From Moniliella sp. 'wahieum' (taxonomy: Eukaryota; Basidiomycota; Moniliellomycetes; Moniliellales; Moniliellaceae), in the NCBI GenBank assembly GCA_003971905.1, contig RSEE01000014.1:372001-436000 (forward strand): DNA of 64,000 nucleotides. The letters are read 5' to 3'. The notes beneath the pieces are model-generated. The model worked only from the letters and a program-made list of their open reading frames with translations, did not search any database and was not told where the DNA came from. Shown here piece after piece: positions 12,554 through 24,682 of this stretch. Both the position numbers and the translations under genes were made by a program. Each line of letters opens with the position of its first letter. Position 1 is the first letter of the stretch.

Positions 12554-12861
12554 AGTTACATTTTTTCGTTTGCCGCTTTTTGTCCTTCTTTTCGCAGGCA
12601 TGTGCCAATTTTTCGTGAAGACAGTAATTACCCCCCCTCTCCCTGCTGTGCATTTCCAAACTCGAGTATACTCAGCCTACTACATCCTTCCGTCAGAAGG
12701 TCGTCGCCTTCACCATCTCATATGACACAGAGCAGGCTGATATGTTGCAATGCATCACGACGACGTCAGTCGACATAGAGAACAGGATAGAACACTGAAA
12801 CGAGAGTAAAAAAGGATATGATTGATTCGAGAGAGCAGAGGGAAAGTGGGCGCTACCAAGG

Positions 12862-14439
12862 TTAACCGTACTTGTGTTGAACCGTGGTGGTCACACTAAC
12901 GCCATAACTTCGTTTTGGGACGCAGGAGCTTCTGTGGGGGGATAGTCCAGCCCATCGACGTGCGGGTCGCTTCAGGACCGGAAACCCCTTCCGCCTCAAA
13001 GGGGCGAGGGTCCATTTTAAGTTCCTCAAACGAGTCGGGGCCCTTGAGAAGGGTTGGTGGCCCATTTCCAAAGGGGAGAGCGCGGGATCTGGAGCCACGT
13101 CCGTGGCCCCCGTTGGTCTGGGAGGAAAGTAGTGTTCTTCCGTGGTTGCCGTTGGGGAACGAGCCGAACGTTCCATCCTTGCCAGGTGCAGAGGAGGCAG
13201 GTCGGGGCTTCGAGGTGCAGGTACGGAAGCCGATTGCGGGCCCATCGACCGTTTGTCACCACCTGTTGAACCCCCTTGACACCATCGGACGATCGACCAA
13301 ACGAATGACTGTTGGGAGTCTCCATTGGCATCAGTCCGGCACGGGGATGGCGGCCCGCGCGCTTCAGTGAAGTGACACAGCGTGGACCTGTTGTGGTAGT
13401 AGAGCGTGTGAGTAGATAAGTTCCGGCCATGTCGGGAGGAGAGGGGATCGGATGTGCCAGCAAAACATACCAATGACAAATCCAAGGAATGAGTGGATGC
13501 AGAGAATGAGGGTTGCCCTGAGGGCATTGTAATTTTCACGGGACCAGAGAGATAGAGGGACGCCCAGATGATGGCAAACAGTTCAATCGTCGCCGCAACA
13601 GTGGCGTACCTGACCACATCGGTAAGGAAACGACGCGTGATGAAGCTCAAGCGGCCAAGCTGCGAAGGGTGCTCTGTTGCTGTCCCCAGGTTCTTGGGGG
13701 GTTCCTTCCCTGGATCGATGGAACCGATTGCGCACGATCTGCGGCATGGGGACCGATGCCTGGGCGGAGCAACAGCTTGGAACGTGATGGTCACAACCGA
13801 CAAATCGAGGACCAAGCACACCGTAAATGGCGACGGGCAACTGTTTTTGTACCTGCGGTTGGCCACACACAAATCCAATCTTCATGTTGGGTACCGGCTG
13901 GGGCAGGGTTTCCAAATGAGTCGACCCGATAAACCACATCCACAATCCCAACACGATCGTATTGCCGCACCACAACAAATAAATGGATTTTCTTCTTGCC
14001 ACCGTTAACGCTGCCGCTCGCAACGTGAGCAAGCACTGGCAATGACGTTTCCGAGCGCAACACATGCGACATAGGCCCTGGCCGTGGCCGTGCAATTGTT
14101 GGTCCGCCGTCCAAAAGAAACCGTGAGAGCGCAACACGGGATGGTAAGGAGCCGCGCAATCAGGAGTCCAATTGCAGGGAAGTGGGGCCACGCCCTTCTC
14201 TCTTGCTCGTTGCCACCAGTGTTGTTCTCCTCGGTTGGTGGTTCCAAGAACGACAAGGGAGGGGGAAGGATAGACCGTCGGAATTCGGGGTAAAGCACGT
14301 ACTTGATGTCGGCGGGAAGCTGGGTCAGCAGCTCCCACACCAGGACACCAGTCATGACCAAAGACATCCACAGTACACCTGCATCATATGTCAACTCGTC
14401 CACCTGGGCCGGGGTGGGAGTCGGGATGGGGGTGGACAT
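12862..14439 (-). CDS. Multi-pass integral membrane protein, function unknown
   Basis: Start ATG at 14439-14437 (STPIPTPTPAQVDEL). Hydrophobic helices follow in order: VLWMSLVMTGVLVWELL (about 14380), AIGLLIARLLTIPCCALTV (about 14150), YVACVALGNVIASA (about 14060), IYLLWCGNTIVLGLWMWFIG (about 13960), FTVCLVLDLSVVTITF (about 13800), and a helix near 13590 in RRFLTDVVRYATVAATIELFAIIWASLYL. The tail is Ser/Pro/Arg-rich and ends VTTTVQHKYG at 12862. This organisation resembles fungal seven-helix proteins of unknown function. The reading changes frame several times between 14160 and 13600, partly introns and partly probable indels. A GTACGTG near 14300 may be an intron donor. No catalytic motif is seen. 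Confidence 0.55.
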
Positions 14440-17400
14440 AACGACGATGCGATGAGGGGAAAATGATGGGAAAGAGGCGACGAGGAGAGCACACACCCGG
14501 TGGGGGGCAGAGAAGTTAATGAGGGGGATGTGTAGGAGAGGTCAACAGACGCTGCCTGCAGCGAAAGAAGTGGACCAGAGGAGATGTGGTGGAGAAAGAA
14601 AAGTGAATGGGTCGGAAGAAGAAGCTTGCTAGGCAGAGGTGCAAGTGCAAGTCCTATTAAAGGGTGTGGGGCGGAAGGGGGCGGGGAATGAAAATGATTA
14701 ATGAGAGCAACAGTTGTGGGACTGAGCTTGCGTGTGCCTGAGGTCAGGCGGTCACACTTGGAGCTTGAAGCTTGACGTAGGTTGGGCTGGACGATGGGAA
14801 TACGCCGAGCTAGGAACTGCCCACACGGAATGAAAAGTGTTCGTTGTCTCTCGCCGCTTTTGCTCTGGCTGCGACGGTTGCCCAACACACCCGCATATGG
14901 GGACACATGATGGACTGGTGAGGCGTGACGTGAAGGGTGAGGGGGGCGGGCGGTAGGCATCTGGATGCAGCCGTATACATAGGATGGCCGGGCAGGGCAC
15001 AGCATGCTGTAGTAGAACGCGGTGGAGCCCCATGGTGGCAAATGATGCGAACGTGCGATGCTGAGCGGCTGAGCCAGGCAGAGCCGGACCCCATCGGCGC
15101 CCACGAGGTGCGGGGCAGAGGGCTGGACAGGGCAGAGGCGGTGGGCTTGGCTGGGACACTGGTAGCATGCCACGCCGTACTGAGGCGGCCTGTGACATGT
15201 GACATGTGAGGCCTGAGGCTTCCAGCTTCAAGCTTCAAGCTTCAAGCTTCAAGCTTATTCACTTCACCACTAGTCACCTAGTCACCTCAGCCTGAGCCGG
15301 AGGCCTGAGTTCTTGAAGCTCTGGAGGATCTGAGACACGACGCCTGAAACTTGTAATAGCCACTAGTCACTAGCACTAGTCACCGAGCGGGATGGTCAAT
15401 GGGATCTGGGATGGGACATGGCAGGTGACCGGTGATCGATGAGACTGAGATCTGAGATGGCTACGCGTGGGGCATGGGAGTGGTGTTGCGCTGATGTGGG
15501 GACCAACCGCCAGGAACAAGCACATCATAATGCATCATGCATCACACACACCCGCAACCGTCGGGTCGGGTGCATGTGGCAGCAACGCCACACGTCACCG
15601 CGTCACCGTCACCCACATTGATTTTGTTCCGGTGGGTGTATTGCAACCAATCAATTTAGTTCATTGAACACCGGTTCCGGCGATGTGTCCGATGAGGGTC
15701 GAGCTGGTCGATGGCCGATGGTCTATGCAAGTCTATGGTCGATTGTGGTGAGTTATAAGTAGGCGATGGTACTGGGGGAGGACGAGTGGGCCATTGGATT
15801 TGGCCACCCGATTAGTTTAGCCGGTCGTTTTGTCCCAGTTTAATTGCAAGCGGGGATACCGGTTACCCGGTTACGGTTACCGCCTATAAGGGTTAGGGTT
15901 AACTTTATCGGTTTTACCCTCTGGTATATACCGCGCAGTCATCTTGAGCCTGCGCGGGTCTGGTTACATGTTACACTACCGTAACCAATTTTATCTGTAC
16001 CAGCTGACAGATACCTGGTGTGTAGCATGCTTCCTGGGCGATTCCCTGCAGCCTGATCGAGGGCCTGGCGGAGGCGCCTGGGTCTGATTGGTGTTGTTCC
16101 GCACTTGTGTTGCCCCACTTCAAGCTTTTGACGCATGAGTTGCATGTGTTGCATGAGAAGATGAGAAGCTGTGGGGCGGATGCGCCCCGTACGACGTGGA
16201 ACGCATATACTAGCAAAACACTCTCCTGAGCAGTGCCGTGAGCGCGTGAGCATCGAACCAGACGATAAGAGCGGTGTTAAACGTCAACATGTTAATCAGT
16301 AACTAAGATCTTAAAGAAGGGGAAGACAGTGCTTTGCTATATGTGGGAGAACAACGGCGGCCGGGTAGCTACTGAGTGTGGGGCGAAGAGCAAAACCGCA
16401 ATGATATCGCGATACACGGGAGAGGATATGAAAAAGAGAATGACAAGAGGGGAGTGTTGGAGGTAATGATCCTGGTTTCCCAGCGACGTCCTAAGTGCAG
16501 TTATGCAATGGCAGAGAGAAGACAGGAGCTGGGTTGAACCCAGACTGAGGATCAGAAGAAGAAAAGAAGAAGGAGAAGAAAGGAGGCGGCACTAGGCCAG
16601 GGGATAGGGATACTGGTGTGGTGCCGGATGAGTAAGAAGGTCAGGAGGGCCGCGGAGGTGGCTGGCCCATAGGACCCTGGTCAACAGGAGGCTGCGTACG
16701 CATGGGGCTGCCCGCACCAACGTCCCAACAAAACGCGTAGGACCCTGGGTCCCTGGAGGCTTAAAGCTTAAAAAGCTTTTGAAGCATTGGCTTCGATCTT
16801 ATGTAAACGTTAAACGTTGAACCTACTTTTGGAGCTTTTTTAGCCAGTTAAGCGTACGTTAAGCACGTTAAAACCCCCATTTGAAGTTCAATTTAAAGCC
16901 ACGTTTTTAAGGCGTTTTGGAGCTTGTGCGATTCGAATATCCAAGCTTTTGATTCGAATATGAAAGCGTTAAGCTTGAAGCTTAGCTTGAAGCTGTTGGT
17001 ACACGAGTAAAGAGAACAGAGGATGAAAAGTGATGAACCGAAGAACGATAAACTATCGATGAACTCGATGAACGTACAGGTGTTGACGTTGAGACCAGAG
17101 ATCTCATCTCATGCAGCATCATGCACATAATGAGAGTTGCGGTGCAATATAGATACCACAAGTGTAACACAAAGTGGCGGGGTTTACGTGCGGAGCGATC
17201 GAGATGAGCGAGGACGAGGAATCGGTCACTGGAGAACGCTCTCCCTACTGGATGCCGTTTGGTCCGATAACACCGGCATAGCTATGAGCTTCCTATGGGT
17301 TAAAGACATGTGCATAGGGAGGGAAGGTAATTAGGAAACAGTCAATGATATAATAGTGTTTCTCTTGTAAACTCATTCCAGTATAGTGTTGAGTAAATCG

Positions 17401-17499
17401 CATGCGGAAGAAATAAGGAAAAAGGAGGGGAACTGTGGCGCCACACTGGTGTATGTAGTGAGTGGTGCGTATGGGTAGTGCAAGATCGGGCCTTCCCGT
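14440..17499. other. Long intergenic region rich in short palindromic repeats
   Basis: No gene found in about 3 kb. It contains AAGCTT-C and ACATGT-G heptads (15189-15257), ACTAGT units near 15360-15385, ATGCAT units near 15530-15545, GGTTAC-type repeats at 15855-15885, and many AAGCTT/AACGTT/CGTTAA palindromes at 16755-16995. One purine-rich stretch (16545-16600) stands out. Confidence 0.5.
15189..15257. repeat. Heptad palindrome repeats (ACATGT-G, then AAGCTT-C)
   Basis: Two ACATGT units spaced by G lead into AGGCCT and then four to five AAGCTT units spaced by C, all on a 7-bp period. It is one of the clearest examples of the palindrome-plus-one design found throughout the intergenic DNA here. 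Confidence 0.85.
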
Positions 17500-17960
17500 T
17501 CATTCCTTCCAATATTCCTTCTTGGAGGGTGTCATAGCTTGGCTGATCCCGCTCCCATTTCCAATTTCTTCGTCCTGAGCGTCTCGCTCTTTCCCTGTTT
17601 CGTCTTCCACTTCGCACCATGTCCTCTGCTCTTGCTTTTTCTCCACGAACGATTGTTGCTATAACCCGTGGCCTATAGTCCCGATTCTGATCTCCCTCGC
17701 CTTAGCCCGTACTGTGACAAAGGGCAGGAATTTTCTCGAGTAGCTCATGTGCAATGCAATATACATGACACCCCGTCAATTGATCCTCTCTCTGGTCTTC
17801 TATTGCAGGAACCAAATGTTGAGCCAGGTGGCTCGTGCTTATTTGGCCAATGTCCCTTCAGTTCCTCCTCAGGCCTAGGAGTTCCGTTGTTTTTTTCTCT
17901 TCCTGTTTTTCCTTGTTCCGCAGCTTAGCCCCTGGTGGCGACTCGCTGCTTGGTGTTCCT
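17500..17960 (-). repeat. Dispersed repeat, copy B (bridges copies A and C)
   Basis: The left part (17520-17720) is the inverted relative of 10905-11105. The right part (about 17830-17960) matches 41035-41150, sharing GGCCAATGTCCCTTCAG, TTCCTCCTCAGGCCT and AGCTTAGCCCCTGGTGGCGA. One element therefore contains both blocks, and copies A and C are fragments of it. Copy C lies just upstream of a copia reverse transcriptase, which hints at an LTR-retrotransposon origin. Strand is given for the left part relative to copy A. Confidence 0.65.
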
Positions 17961-19931
17961 CAGTAGGCGTTGCTGGTTGGCTTAGACCATTACCACCACC
18001 ACCACCACTAGTGCGATTGCATCACCCTCGAGGACCATCCGGACTCCAGGTCTCATCACCAAACGCGATGAAAGTATCTGGATTCGGAGAGCGCGAGTCG
18101 CCGAGAGAAGAATTACTGATAAGTGTTAACGTTGACCGCCAGTGGATCAGTAGAGCCTATCAGCCTTCAAGCTTCAGTGAAGATACGTGCCCCCCCAAAA
18201 CACAAAACACCAGTACATCTTCGGGGTAGGACGTCCCGGACCACCCATGCTTCCACTGGCTTCCGGGCACGGAACCCATCAAGACCCACAGAGGTCAAGC
18301 TCTCTTTAGCTCTGAAATACTGTCTCAATTTCCCAACACCAGCATCTAGCTATAGGTCCGTGTCACTAAGCAGTTCCTCTTAGGTCTTATTACCGATTCC
18401 CCGCAGCGACTCGGCCTATAAACGGTGGTATAATGGCAAGAAGCTTGGGAACTGGAATGATTTGACAACTGACTCTCAGTGGAGACGGTTCACAATTCGG
18501 ATGTCTACCACGTTCATCCGTATCCTCACACGCTTCTTCAGGTACGGGAACGGATGGTGGCGGGCACCAGAGGGTCCTGATCTCCTGTGGCGATTCCTTT
18601 TGTTTGTTAAGCGGGGTTGGTGCTAACAAGCAGCACAAGCCGGATGAACGGGTCGGTTTAGGCGCAGCGTTTCTCTTTGTCCCAGCCTTCAAGCTCTGTC
18701 AATATGATATTGTTGCAGTAGTATAATGAGCGAAAGCTGGCACGCAACAGAGAGGAAATACAAATTGGAGCGGGCCTTTTGTCACATGGTCACATGACAT
18801 ATTGCCACATACCACATGCCACATGCATCACATGCATCATCACAGTCGCAGGGACAATAGGGTGCCACCTGGGTATAACCTGCTCTGAGATCTGACGTGC
18901 TATTTAAACGCGTAACGCGTTACGTCCTATGGATGCTGTTAATGGGTTGGGGTTGGACATACGACTTTTTGGATGTTGGAGCTTTTGAGCAGCTGGAGCG
19001 TTTGAGCGGTGGGACCCTTCCAATCTCTTTTGAAGGGAACCTTCCTAAAAACTCCTCGCAGTCAGCCTCTAACAAGTCAGTTTCAAGCTTCAATGGTGTT
19101 TTTGTAATAACGCTGAGAGTTGATAGGCGAGTCCGGCGAGTCCGGCGAGTCCATTGTCCTTTTTTTCTCTTTTTCGCTCTTTGAACCTGAGTACATGTGA
19201 TGCATATGCGAATGGAGATACTCCAAAGACAGTTTTGCAGAGAGGAGAGACGAGTTCTTTTTGGAGCGGTAACGGAAAGATTGTTAGTGGGGAGAAGAGG
19301 GAAGGAGGATGAGTCCTGAGTGGGCGAGCTTTTTTGCCACAGGGAACAGAAAAGAAAGCGTGTGGAGGGAGGAGGGGGGGAGGATGATGAGACCCACACA
19401 GAAGTGTGGGCCCTCTCTCTCATATACTTTTTTTACAGCACACGAAAATGAGAGATGTTATTTCCAGAAGTTAGGATATTTTGCGCGGTGAGCAACTGGC
19501 CGCAGCCAGATGGTCCTTACTGAAAGAGCGAGGGTGCTGATCACGGGCACAGAGGTGCGAACGAGAAGTATCGAGGGGAAGCGGCGTTGGTCGCGGACTA
19601 GAGAGAAGGGAGGAAGGCACACGCGCGCGGAAGGCAATGTTACCGCCTATAATGCCAGCGTCGCAGACGGTCTGTCTGTCTCGGGAAGCCATCATGCATC
19701 AGCCACCATGCGTCAGCCATCATGCATCAGCTCCACGCCGCAACCTTGTATTAGGCTGAAATTTGAAAGAATGCTATCCGACCCATCGGCCATTGTGCAC
19801 CTGGGCACAGGGGCGGAATGCAAAAGGGAAACGGAAAAAGAAATAAAAAAAAACCCCTGCCTCCGTCTCCAACCGTCGGCGCGTCGGGGCGCCCGAGTGC
19901 GGACACCATTGCCCTCCACCACCAGCAGCCG
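17961..19931. other. Gene-free stretch with short repeats
   Basis: It holds CACATG/ATGCAT palindromic units at 18779-18845, ACGCGT units at 18908-18923, three copies of CGAGTCCGG at about 19127-19151, and CATCATGCATCAGC repeats at 19690-19732. Open frames of 90-170 codons exist but are low-complexity and have no domain. Confidence 0.45.
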
Positions 19932-21769
19932 ATGGTTTCGAAGCGCAAAAGGACATCCGCTCCCCCGCGAAATCCATCGCGGCTGACCAGCCGCGTGCGA
20001 AGCGGATCAAGGCAAGGTGGGTTCGGGCACGGCCGCTGCTGACGAAGACGCGCCGTCCCAAGACACCGAGGTCGAACTTGCCCACGAGGAGTATGTCCCT
20101 CCTGCTGGCCCGGTAGAGTTACCGGAACGGCGGGGCTGTTGCCTACGCCTCCTGTTGCGCCTCGTCGCGACGCAGCCCACGCTATGCATGCGCTGGTGCA
20201 GCATCTTCTTCCTTCGGATGCGGGCGCGTCGGCGCCCCTCGCCACTCCCCCGAGCAAGGGGAAGAACAGCCGGACGATACCCCTCTGACAGAGAAGGACG
20301 CCGAGAGGCGCTTGTTTTGGTTATTTCCGCGCTCCAGAAGGAGTTGGGCGTCTCTCTCATTGCCCTACCTACATCCAAGCGCAAGGGAGGCAAGCAAGGT
20401 ACGTGGGTCAGCTCCTAGCGCGCGCCGAGAGGCGACGCCCCCACCCTTCTCGATCAGACAGGCTCTTAGGGCGACCCCTTGTTCATCGGATGGGGACAAG
20501 GTGGTTTTGTCTTCGCTGGACTCGATTCTTCATGCATTACAGCCCCGACGGCTCCGCCTCAGGCGGTGAGAGAAGAGTCTGTCCCGCGCTCCCCACTGCT
20601 TCTCTCCCTCGCCAAGGGGGACGCTGCCCGGCCGCCTGCTTCGAAGGCTGCAGGCCGGTATGCTTTGCACATGCATACGAGCGCTGGCGACATTTTTTCT
20701 ACCGAGGCGCGCTTGAGTCCATCAGCCTTGCTCATCTTGATCCTGGCCCCGCCGGTGTGGGTGGAGGTCCATTCGCTCGCGCCGCCTCCACTGGAAAGTA
20801 GGACACTTCAAAATCGTATTGAGACGCTGGACCACATGCTCGCTACAACCCTGACGTTCCCTCGCTCGATGCAGACCGACCATCTGAGGCGCCAGGGACG
20901 CTGCAAGGCCGTACGTTTCTCTTTCTCTTATCCCCCCTTGTCTGAGCTAACGTCCTGCTATGTCACAGCCGAAAACTGTACTATGGCCCCTACGACTCCT
21001 TCTTCCCTGTACGCCAAACGGACAAGGCCGCACTCTCCCCCGATATCGATTGGCAGCTACGGCAGTTCAAGCTCGATCCGCAGCGCAGGAGGGTGCGACG
21101 ACAGTGGTCTTCCAGGGCCGCTGCAGCGGCCTTGGCGCCTCCCCCCCCGGCTCCGGTACCTGCTCTGTCCCTGCTGCCCAGTCGTCTGAGGGCAGGACGA
21201 GGATGTGATTTTGCCTGACCTAAGCGCGTTTACCTGCCCTGTGCTCCTTTGCGGGAGACCTTACGCGCTTGGTTGAGGCGGTGGAGGGAGCGAGGACGCA
21301 TATCAGAAGAGATGGAGCCGGTCCAGGTTGAAACGGCGGCCTACTTGACTGAACTCCAATCGCGCCAGCTTGCCCGTCTTCGCAGGATGCAAATCTCACC
21401 TTACCCCGCCGCCTCCAGGCCCGATTCAGGAAGAGATTGCGGATGCCGCTACCGATGCGGGACTTGCACGTTCCCGCCGCACCAAGGAGTACGAGTTGTC
21501 CTCACCCCCTCCGAGGGAGAGGGACTTGGCTCAAAGGCTGGCGTAGGCTTGGCCTCTCTGCTGGAGAAGAGGGTCCGGGCACCGAACTGTGCCTCATGCC
21601 AAGGTGGTGGCAATGTGCAGTTTGGAGGCCCGGAGGACGTGGGGACTCCTTCCGCCTCCAGCATGAAAGCCATGGCTCTCCGGCACCAGGGTATCACGCC
21701 TTCGTTGGCATCGCTCTTTCCGCCGCCGGTGTCATGTCCCTGGATGAACGTCTTGGGCTGACGCGGTGA
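19932..21769 (+). CDS. Unidentified conserved-looking protein
   Basis: Not recognised. The likely start is the ATG at 19932 (MVSKRKRTSAPPRNPS), followed by a basic, then Pro/Ala-rich N-terminus. Protein-like blocks, in changing frames, include LVISALQKELGVSLIALPTSKR (about 20310-20375, followed by GTACGTG, a plausible donor), HMHTSAGDIFSTEARLSPS (about 20670), VEVHSLAPPP (20762), KLYYGPYDSFFPV (about 20976-21015), DIDWQLRQFKLD (about 21040), and an Arg-rich helix, LRAWLRRWRERG, near 21265. It ends near 21769 with GVMSLDERLGLTR. The basic N-terminus and large disordered parts suggest a nuclear protein. At least five frame changes prevent a reliable model. Confidence 0.4.
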
Positions 21770-21888
21770 AGGTGGACTGAGGAATTTGCCTTTGAGTTTA
21801 TGAAGAAGAGGGGCAGAGTGGATGGGGCTATCTTCTAGCGATCCTTGGTCGCCAGATCATTCGATGCGAAGCAGATGAATGTATCGTA

Positions 21889-23542
21889 TCATAAGGACTG
21901 GCGGTAGCGGCGCCATACGTTGACCATTCCTGTGCCCATAGTAGACTCTTCCACCTCCTTGGTCGAAGCCCAGCGGCGGGGCTTGGTGGGCTGCCCCGAC
22001 CCCTCGTCAACGGAAAAAACAAAGATGTGCATGGTCAGTTTAAAGTGGGAAAAGACATGGACCACCTGACCCTTTTGGCCCACAAGCTTGACGCATCCTT
22101 CTCCCATGGACTCGGCCATTTCTGCAGCGTACGCTTCCACCTCGTCAAGAGCATGCGAATAGTTCTCCAAAGTGGGGAACTGCCACATGGAAGCCAAGAC
22201 CTGTAGCGGGGCGTTGCTCCAATGCATACCCTCGTGAGCCATGAAGAATACAGACTGCCACTTCCTTCTCTGGTTTGGGGCCTTCCTTCTTTTTAAGGGG
22301 GAAGAATTGAGCGTAAGCCCGCGCCGCGTCTTCTGCTGTGCCTTGTGAGCAAGATGGCTCTTGCTGCTCTATTTTGGGGGGGCAAACGATAAGGTGGCTT
22401 GTTTCCCCTTGGCTTGGCCTGGGGTTTGGATTTGGTCAATTTGGACTTGCTCTTGGGTGCCATTGCGGCCAAGAATACATCTTCCTCCACCGGTTCGCAT
22501 ACTGTGCACAAGTCTTCCATATCGGGTTCTTCGCCTCTAGGCAGGCAGAGGGAGGCACCCTACCAGCTGGTCAGCTCTCAGCAAATAGGTCACACAAGGT
22601 TTCAACATACCTCCATGTATGTTCGGCAGGTAGCCTGGATGGGGCATGCGCCACAAAGTGGATTAAGGGGGACACAGACTGTGCTGCCAAGTCCATGATG
22701 GCTTGGTTCCAGTCCCCTGGCACACAGGAAGGGGTTGGCCCTACGTCTTCGCCGCCTGCTGCACCAAGCGCTGTGCCACGACCCATAGCAAGTCCGTGAC
22801 CGCCTTATCCTTCACAGGTGCTCTCAACCCCAGTTGGCGCGTCAAAACCCGCACCACGTTTCCATCCAGCACCGCTTCTGGGTTGCCATATACAATCGAG
22901 CTGACAGCGCCAGCGGTGTAAGGCCCAATACCAGGGACCCCACGAAGTTCGGCTGCGGTAGAAGGGAGCTTGCCATCATACTTTTTCACAACTTCTTGGG
23001 AAGCTTGGTGGATGCGGGTCGCGCGGGAGTAGTAGCCCAATCCTTTCCACTGAGCCAGCACTTCGTCGGAAGTGGCCTTTGCGAGATTGGGAAGCGTAGG
23101 CCATCGTTCAGTCCAGCGAGTAAAGTACTCAACGACGGTAGCCACACGAGTTTGTTGCAGCATAACTTCGCTCAGCCAGACGATAGGCACGTACTCTGAC
23201 CTTGTCCTCCCACCCTTCTTCGTCGGGAAAGAAAAGGTTGACGCCAGGGCATGGGACGAACATGCTTGACCTCTTCATACCACTTGAGCAACTTGGTACG
23301 CGCTTCGACCCCGATGACGTTGAAGCAAGAAGGAGGGGGTAGTGGTATCCCTTATTATGTGGACGGCTAGGCGGGTATGCCACCGCCGAGGAGGAAGGGC
23401 CAGCCAAGATAGCTTGCTCGAGCCCGGCGTACTTGTCCCCCGCTTTGGTACGCACGCGCTTGGCGGGACGGTCTGGTTCCTCCGTCAAGGTTCATACTCC
23501 TCCGAGTCGCTGGCGGCGGGTGGCTCGGCGTCGCGGGGGCAT
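21889..23542 (-). CDS. Adenine DNA glycosylase (MutY/MUTYH)
   Basis: Base-excision repair enzyme that removes adenine mispaired with 8-oxoguanine. A likely start is the ATG at 23542-23540, giving an acidic N-terminus just before a G homopolymer. The catalytic domain is clear: VWLSEVMLQQTRVATVV (about 23180) with the catalytic Glu, the helix-hairpin-helix GVPGIGPYTAG (about 22935), and AVLDGNVVRVL (about 22870) with the catalytic Asp. The iron-sulphur loop near 22670-22620 reads C-x6-C-x2-C-x5-C. An intron (GTATGTTG donor near 22617) follows. The C-terminal 8-oxoG recognition domain includes VVHVFSHFKLTMHIFVF (about 22060). Frame changes occur near 23240, 23180 and 22700. With a correct frame each motif is intact, so the gene is probably functional. 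Confidence 0.88.
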
Positions 23543-23863
23543 ATTGCACGCAATGCCGACGTGAGATGAGGCACGAGAGAAGGAAGACGGAGATGGAGCC
23601 AAGGCAGCGAGTCGGGGGCGGCTGTAGACGCGTTCTTTCAACGCGCCGCGACAAGCGCATCTGAAATTTTCGCCGTTAAAACGTTAACCTGTAACCGGTA
23701 GCCCCCACCTGCTTGCTGGCTGGCTGTGCACAAAAACAAAACACGAAGAATAGGGCGGAATGCCCGCGGTGGCGGCACAGAGCCCATTCGAGCATATCGC
23801 CATTAGGATGAGTGACCGGGTCCACTTTAAGTCGCAGCTCTTGACGTCCTGACTTCCACTAGG

Positions 23864-24682
23864 ATGGCGGCGTTGCAACAAGGAACGGTTGAGGCAGCCA
23901 AGAAGCGTGCTCCCAAGCCGAAGGTCGCAGGCCTCACCTACACCTATACACCCGCCCCCGACGGAGCCGATTCGAACCTCCTCATCTTTCTTCATGGTTT
24001 GGGAGACAATGAGGCGGCCTTCACTCAGCTGGGACGACAACTCCAACGTGGCCCTAGTGGCACGGGCGGACCATTACCACAGATGGCTACGTTGGCCGTG
24101 CGGGGACTCGAACCGTTACCTTTCTTTCACGACGAGGGCAGGTTTCTTTGGTGGAAGGCTTTCTCCCCCTTAGGCGAAGGTATGTCCATTCTGCCCCCCG
24201 CCACATCTGTGCGACTGTGTTGCTAACCCAGAAACAGAGATGCCACCTGATCCACGAGCTGCGATTGATGCACTCCAGACGCTGCTTTCCCACCTGCGTG
24301 AATGCGGATGGAAAAACGAGAATGTGCACCTGTTTGGGTTCGCGCAAGGCGGGAGCATTGCTCTTGAACTGGCTATTGTTCTTGCCCGAGCAGGTGGGCC
24401 GCTGGGGAGTGTGGTGACTGTTGATGGTCCTCTGGTGCAGCATCCCACGTTTACTCCGCCGGTAACGACCCCGGTACTGTGCTTCCACCGCGGCGCGGCG
24501 CCCCGCTCGCCAGGGCATTCTCAAACGTTACGAACCTTCGTGCTGCCGCTACGGATGGGCCAGCGATGCCGCGCGCGAGGGAGGGCGAGTGGGACGGAAT
24601 CATTCGCTGGTGGGCAGGGACGGCGCGATGGCGGAATCGGTCGGCTATGGAGTTGACAGGGGAGGTAGTGCCGTTGCAGTAA
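23864..24682 (+). CDS. Acyl-protein thioesterase / carboxylesterase-like alpha/beta hydrolase
   Basis: Serine hydrolase of the phospholipase/carboxylesterase family. The N-terminal block LLIFLHGLGDNEAAFTQL (about 23978) is the family HGLGD motif. LAVRGLEPLPF follows near 24095. The nucleophile elbow near 24340 reads GFAQGG, while the common form is GFSQGG; the usual Ser is an Ala here. An intron follows a GTATGTCC donor near 24180 and ends at an AG near 24238. The C-terminus EGEWDGIIRWWAG (about 24585) ends at 24682. The ORF breaks near 24050 and 24500. If the Ala is real, catalysis by the normal nucleophile is not possible. The gene is divergent from MutY, with about 320 bp between the starts. 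Confidence 0.72.

Noticed and set aside
12414..12659. Minus-strand ORF of 81 codons over the tRNA-Trp gene
   Set aside because: It is the antisense of the tRNA, a well-known source of false ORFs.
15885..15903. Telomere-like AGGGTTAGGGTTA
   Set aside because: Only about two TTAGGG units, with unique sequence on both sides; it is not a telomere and is too short to call a relic.
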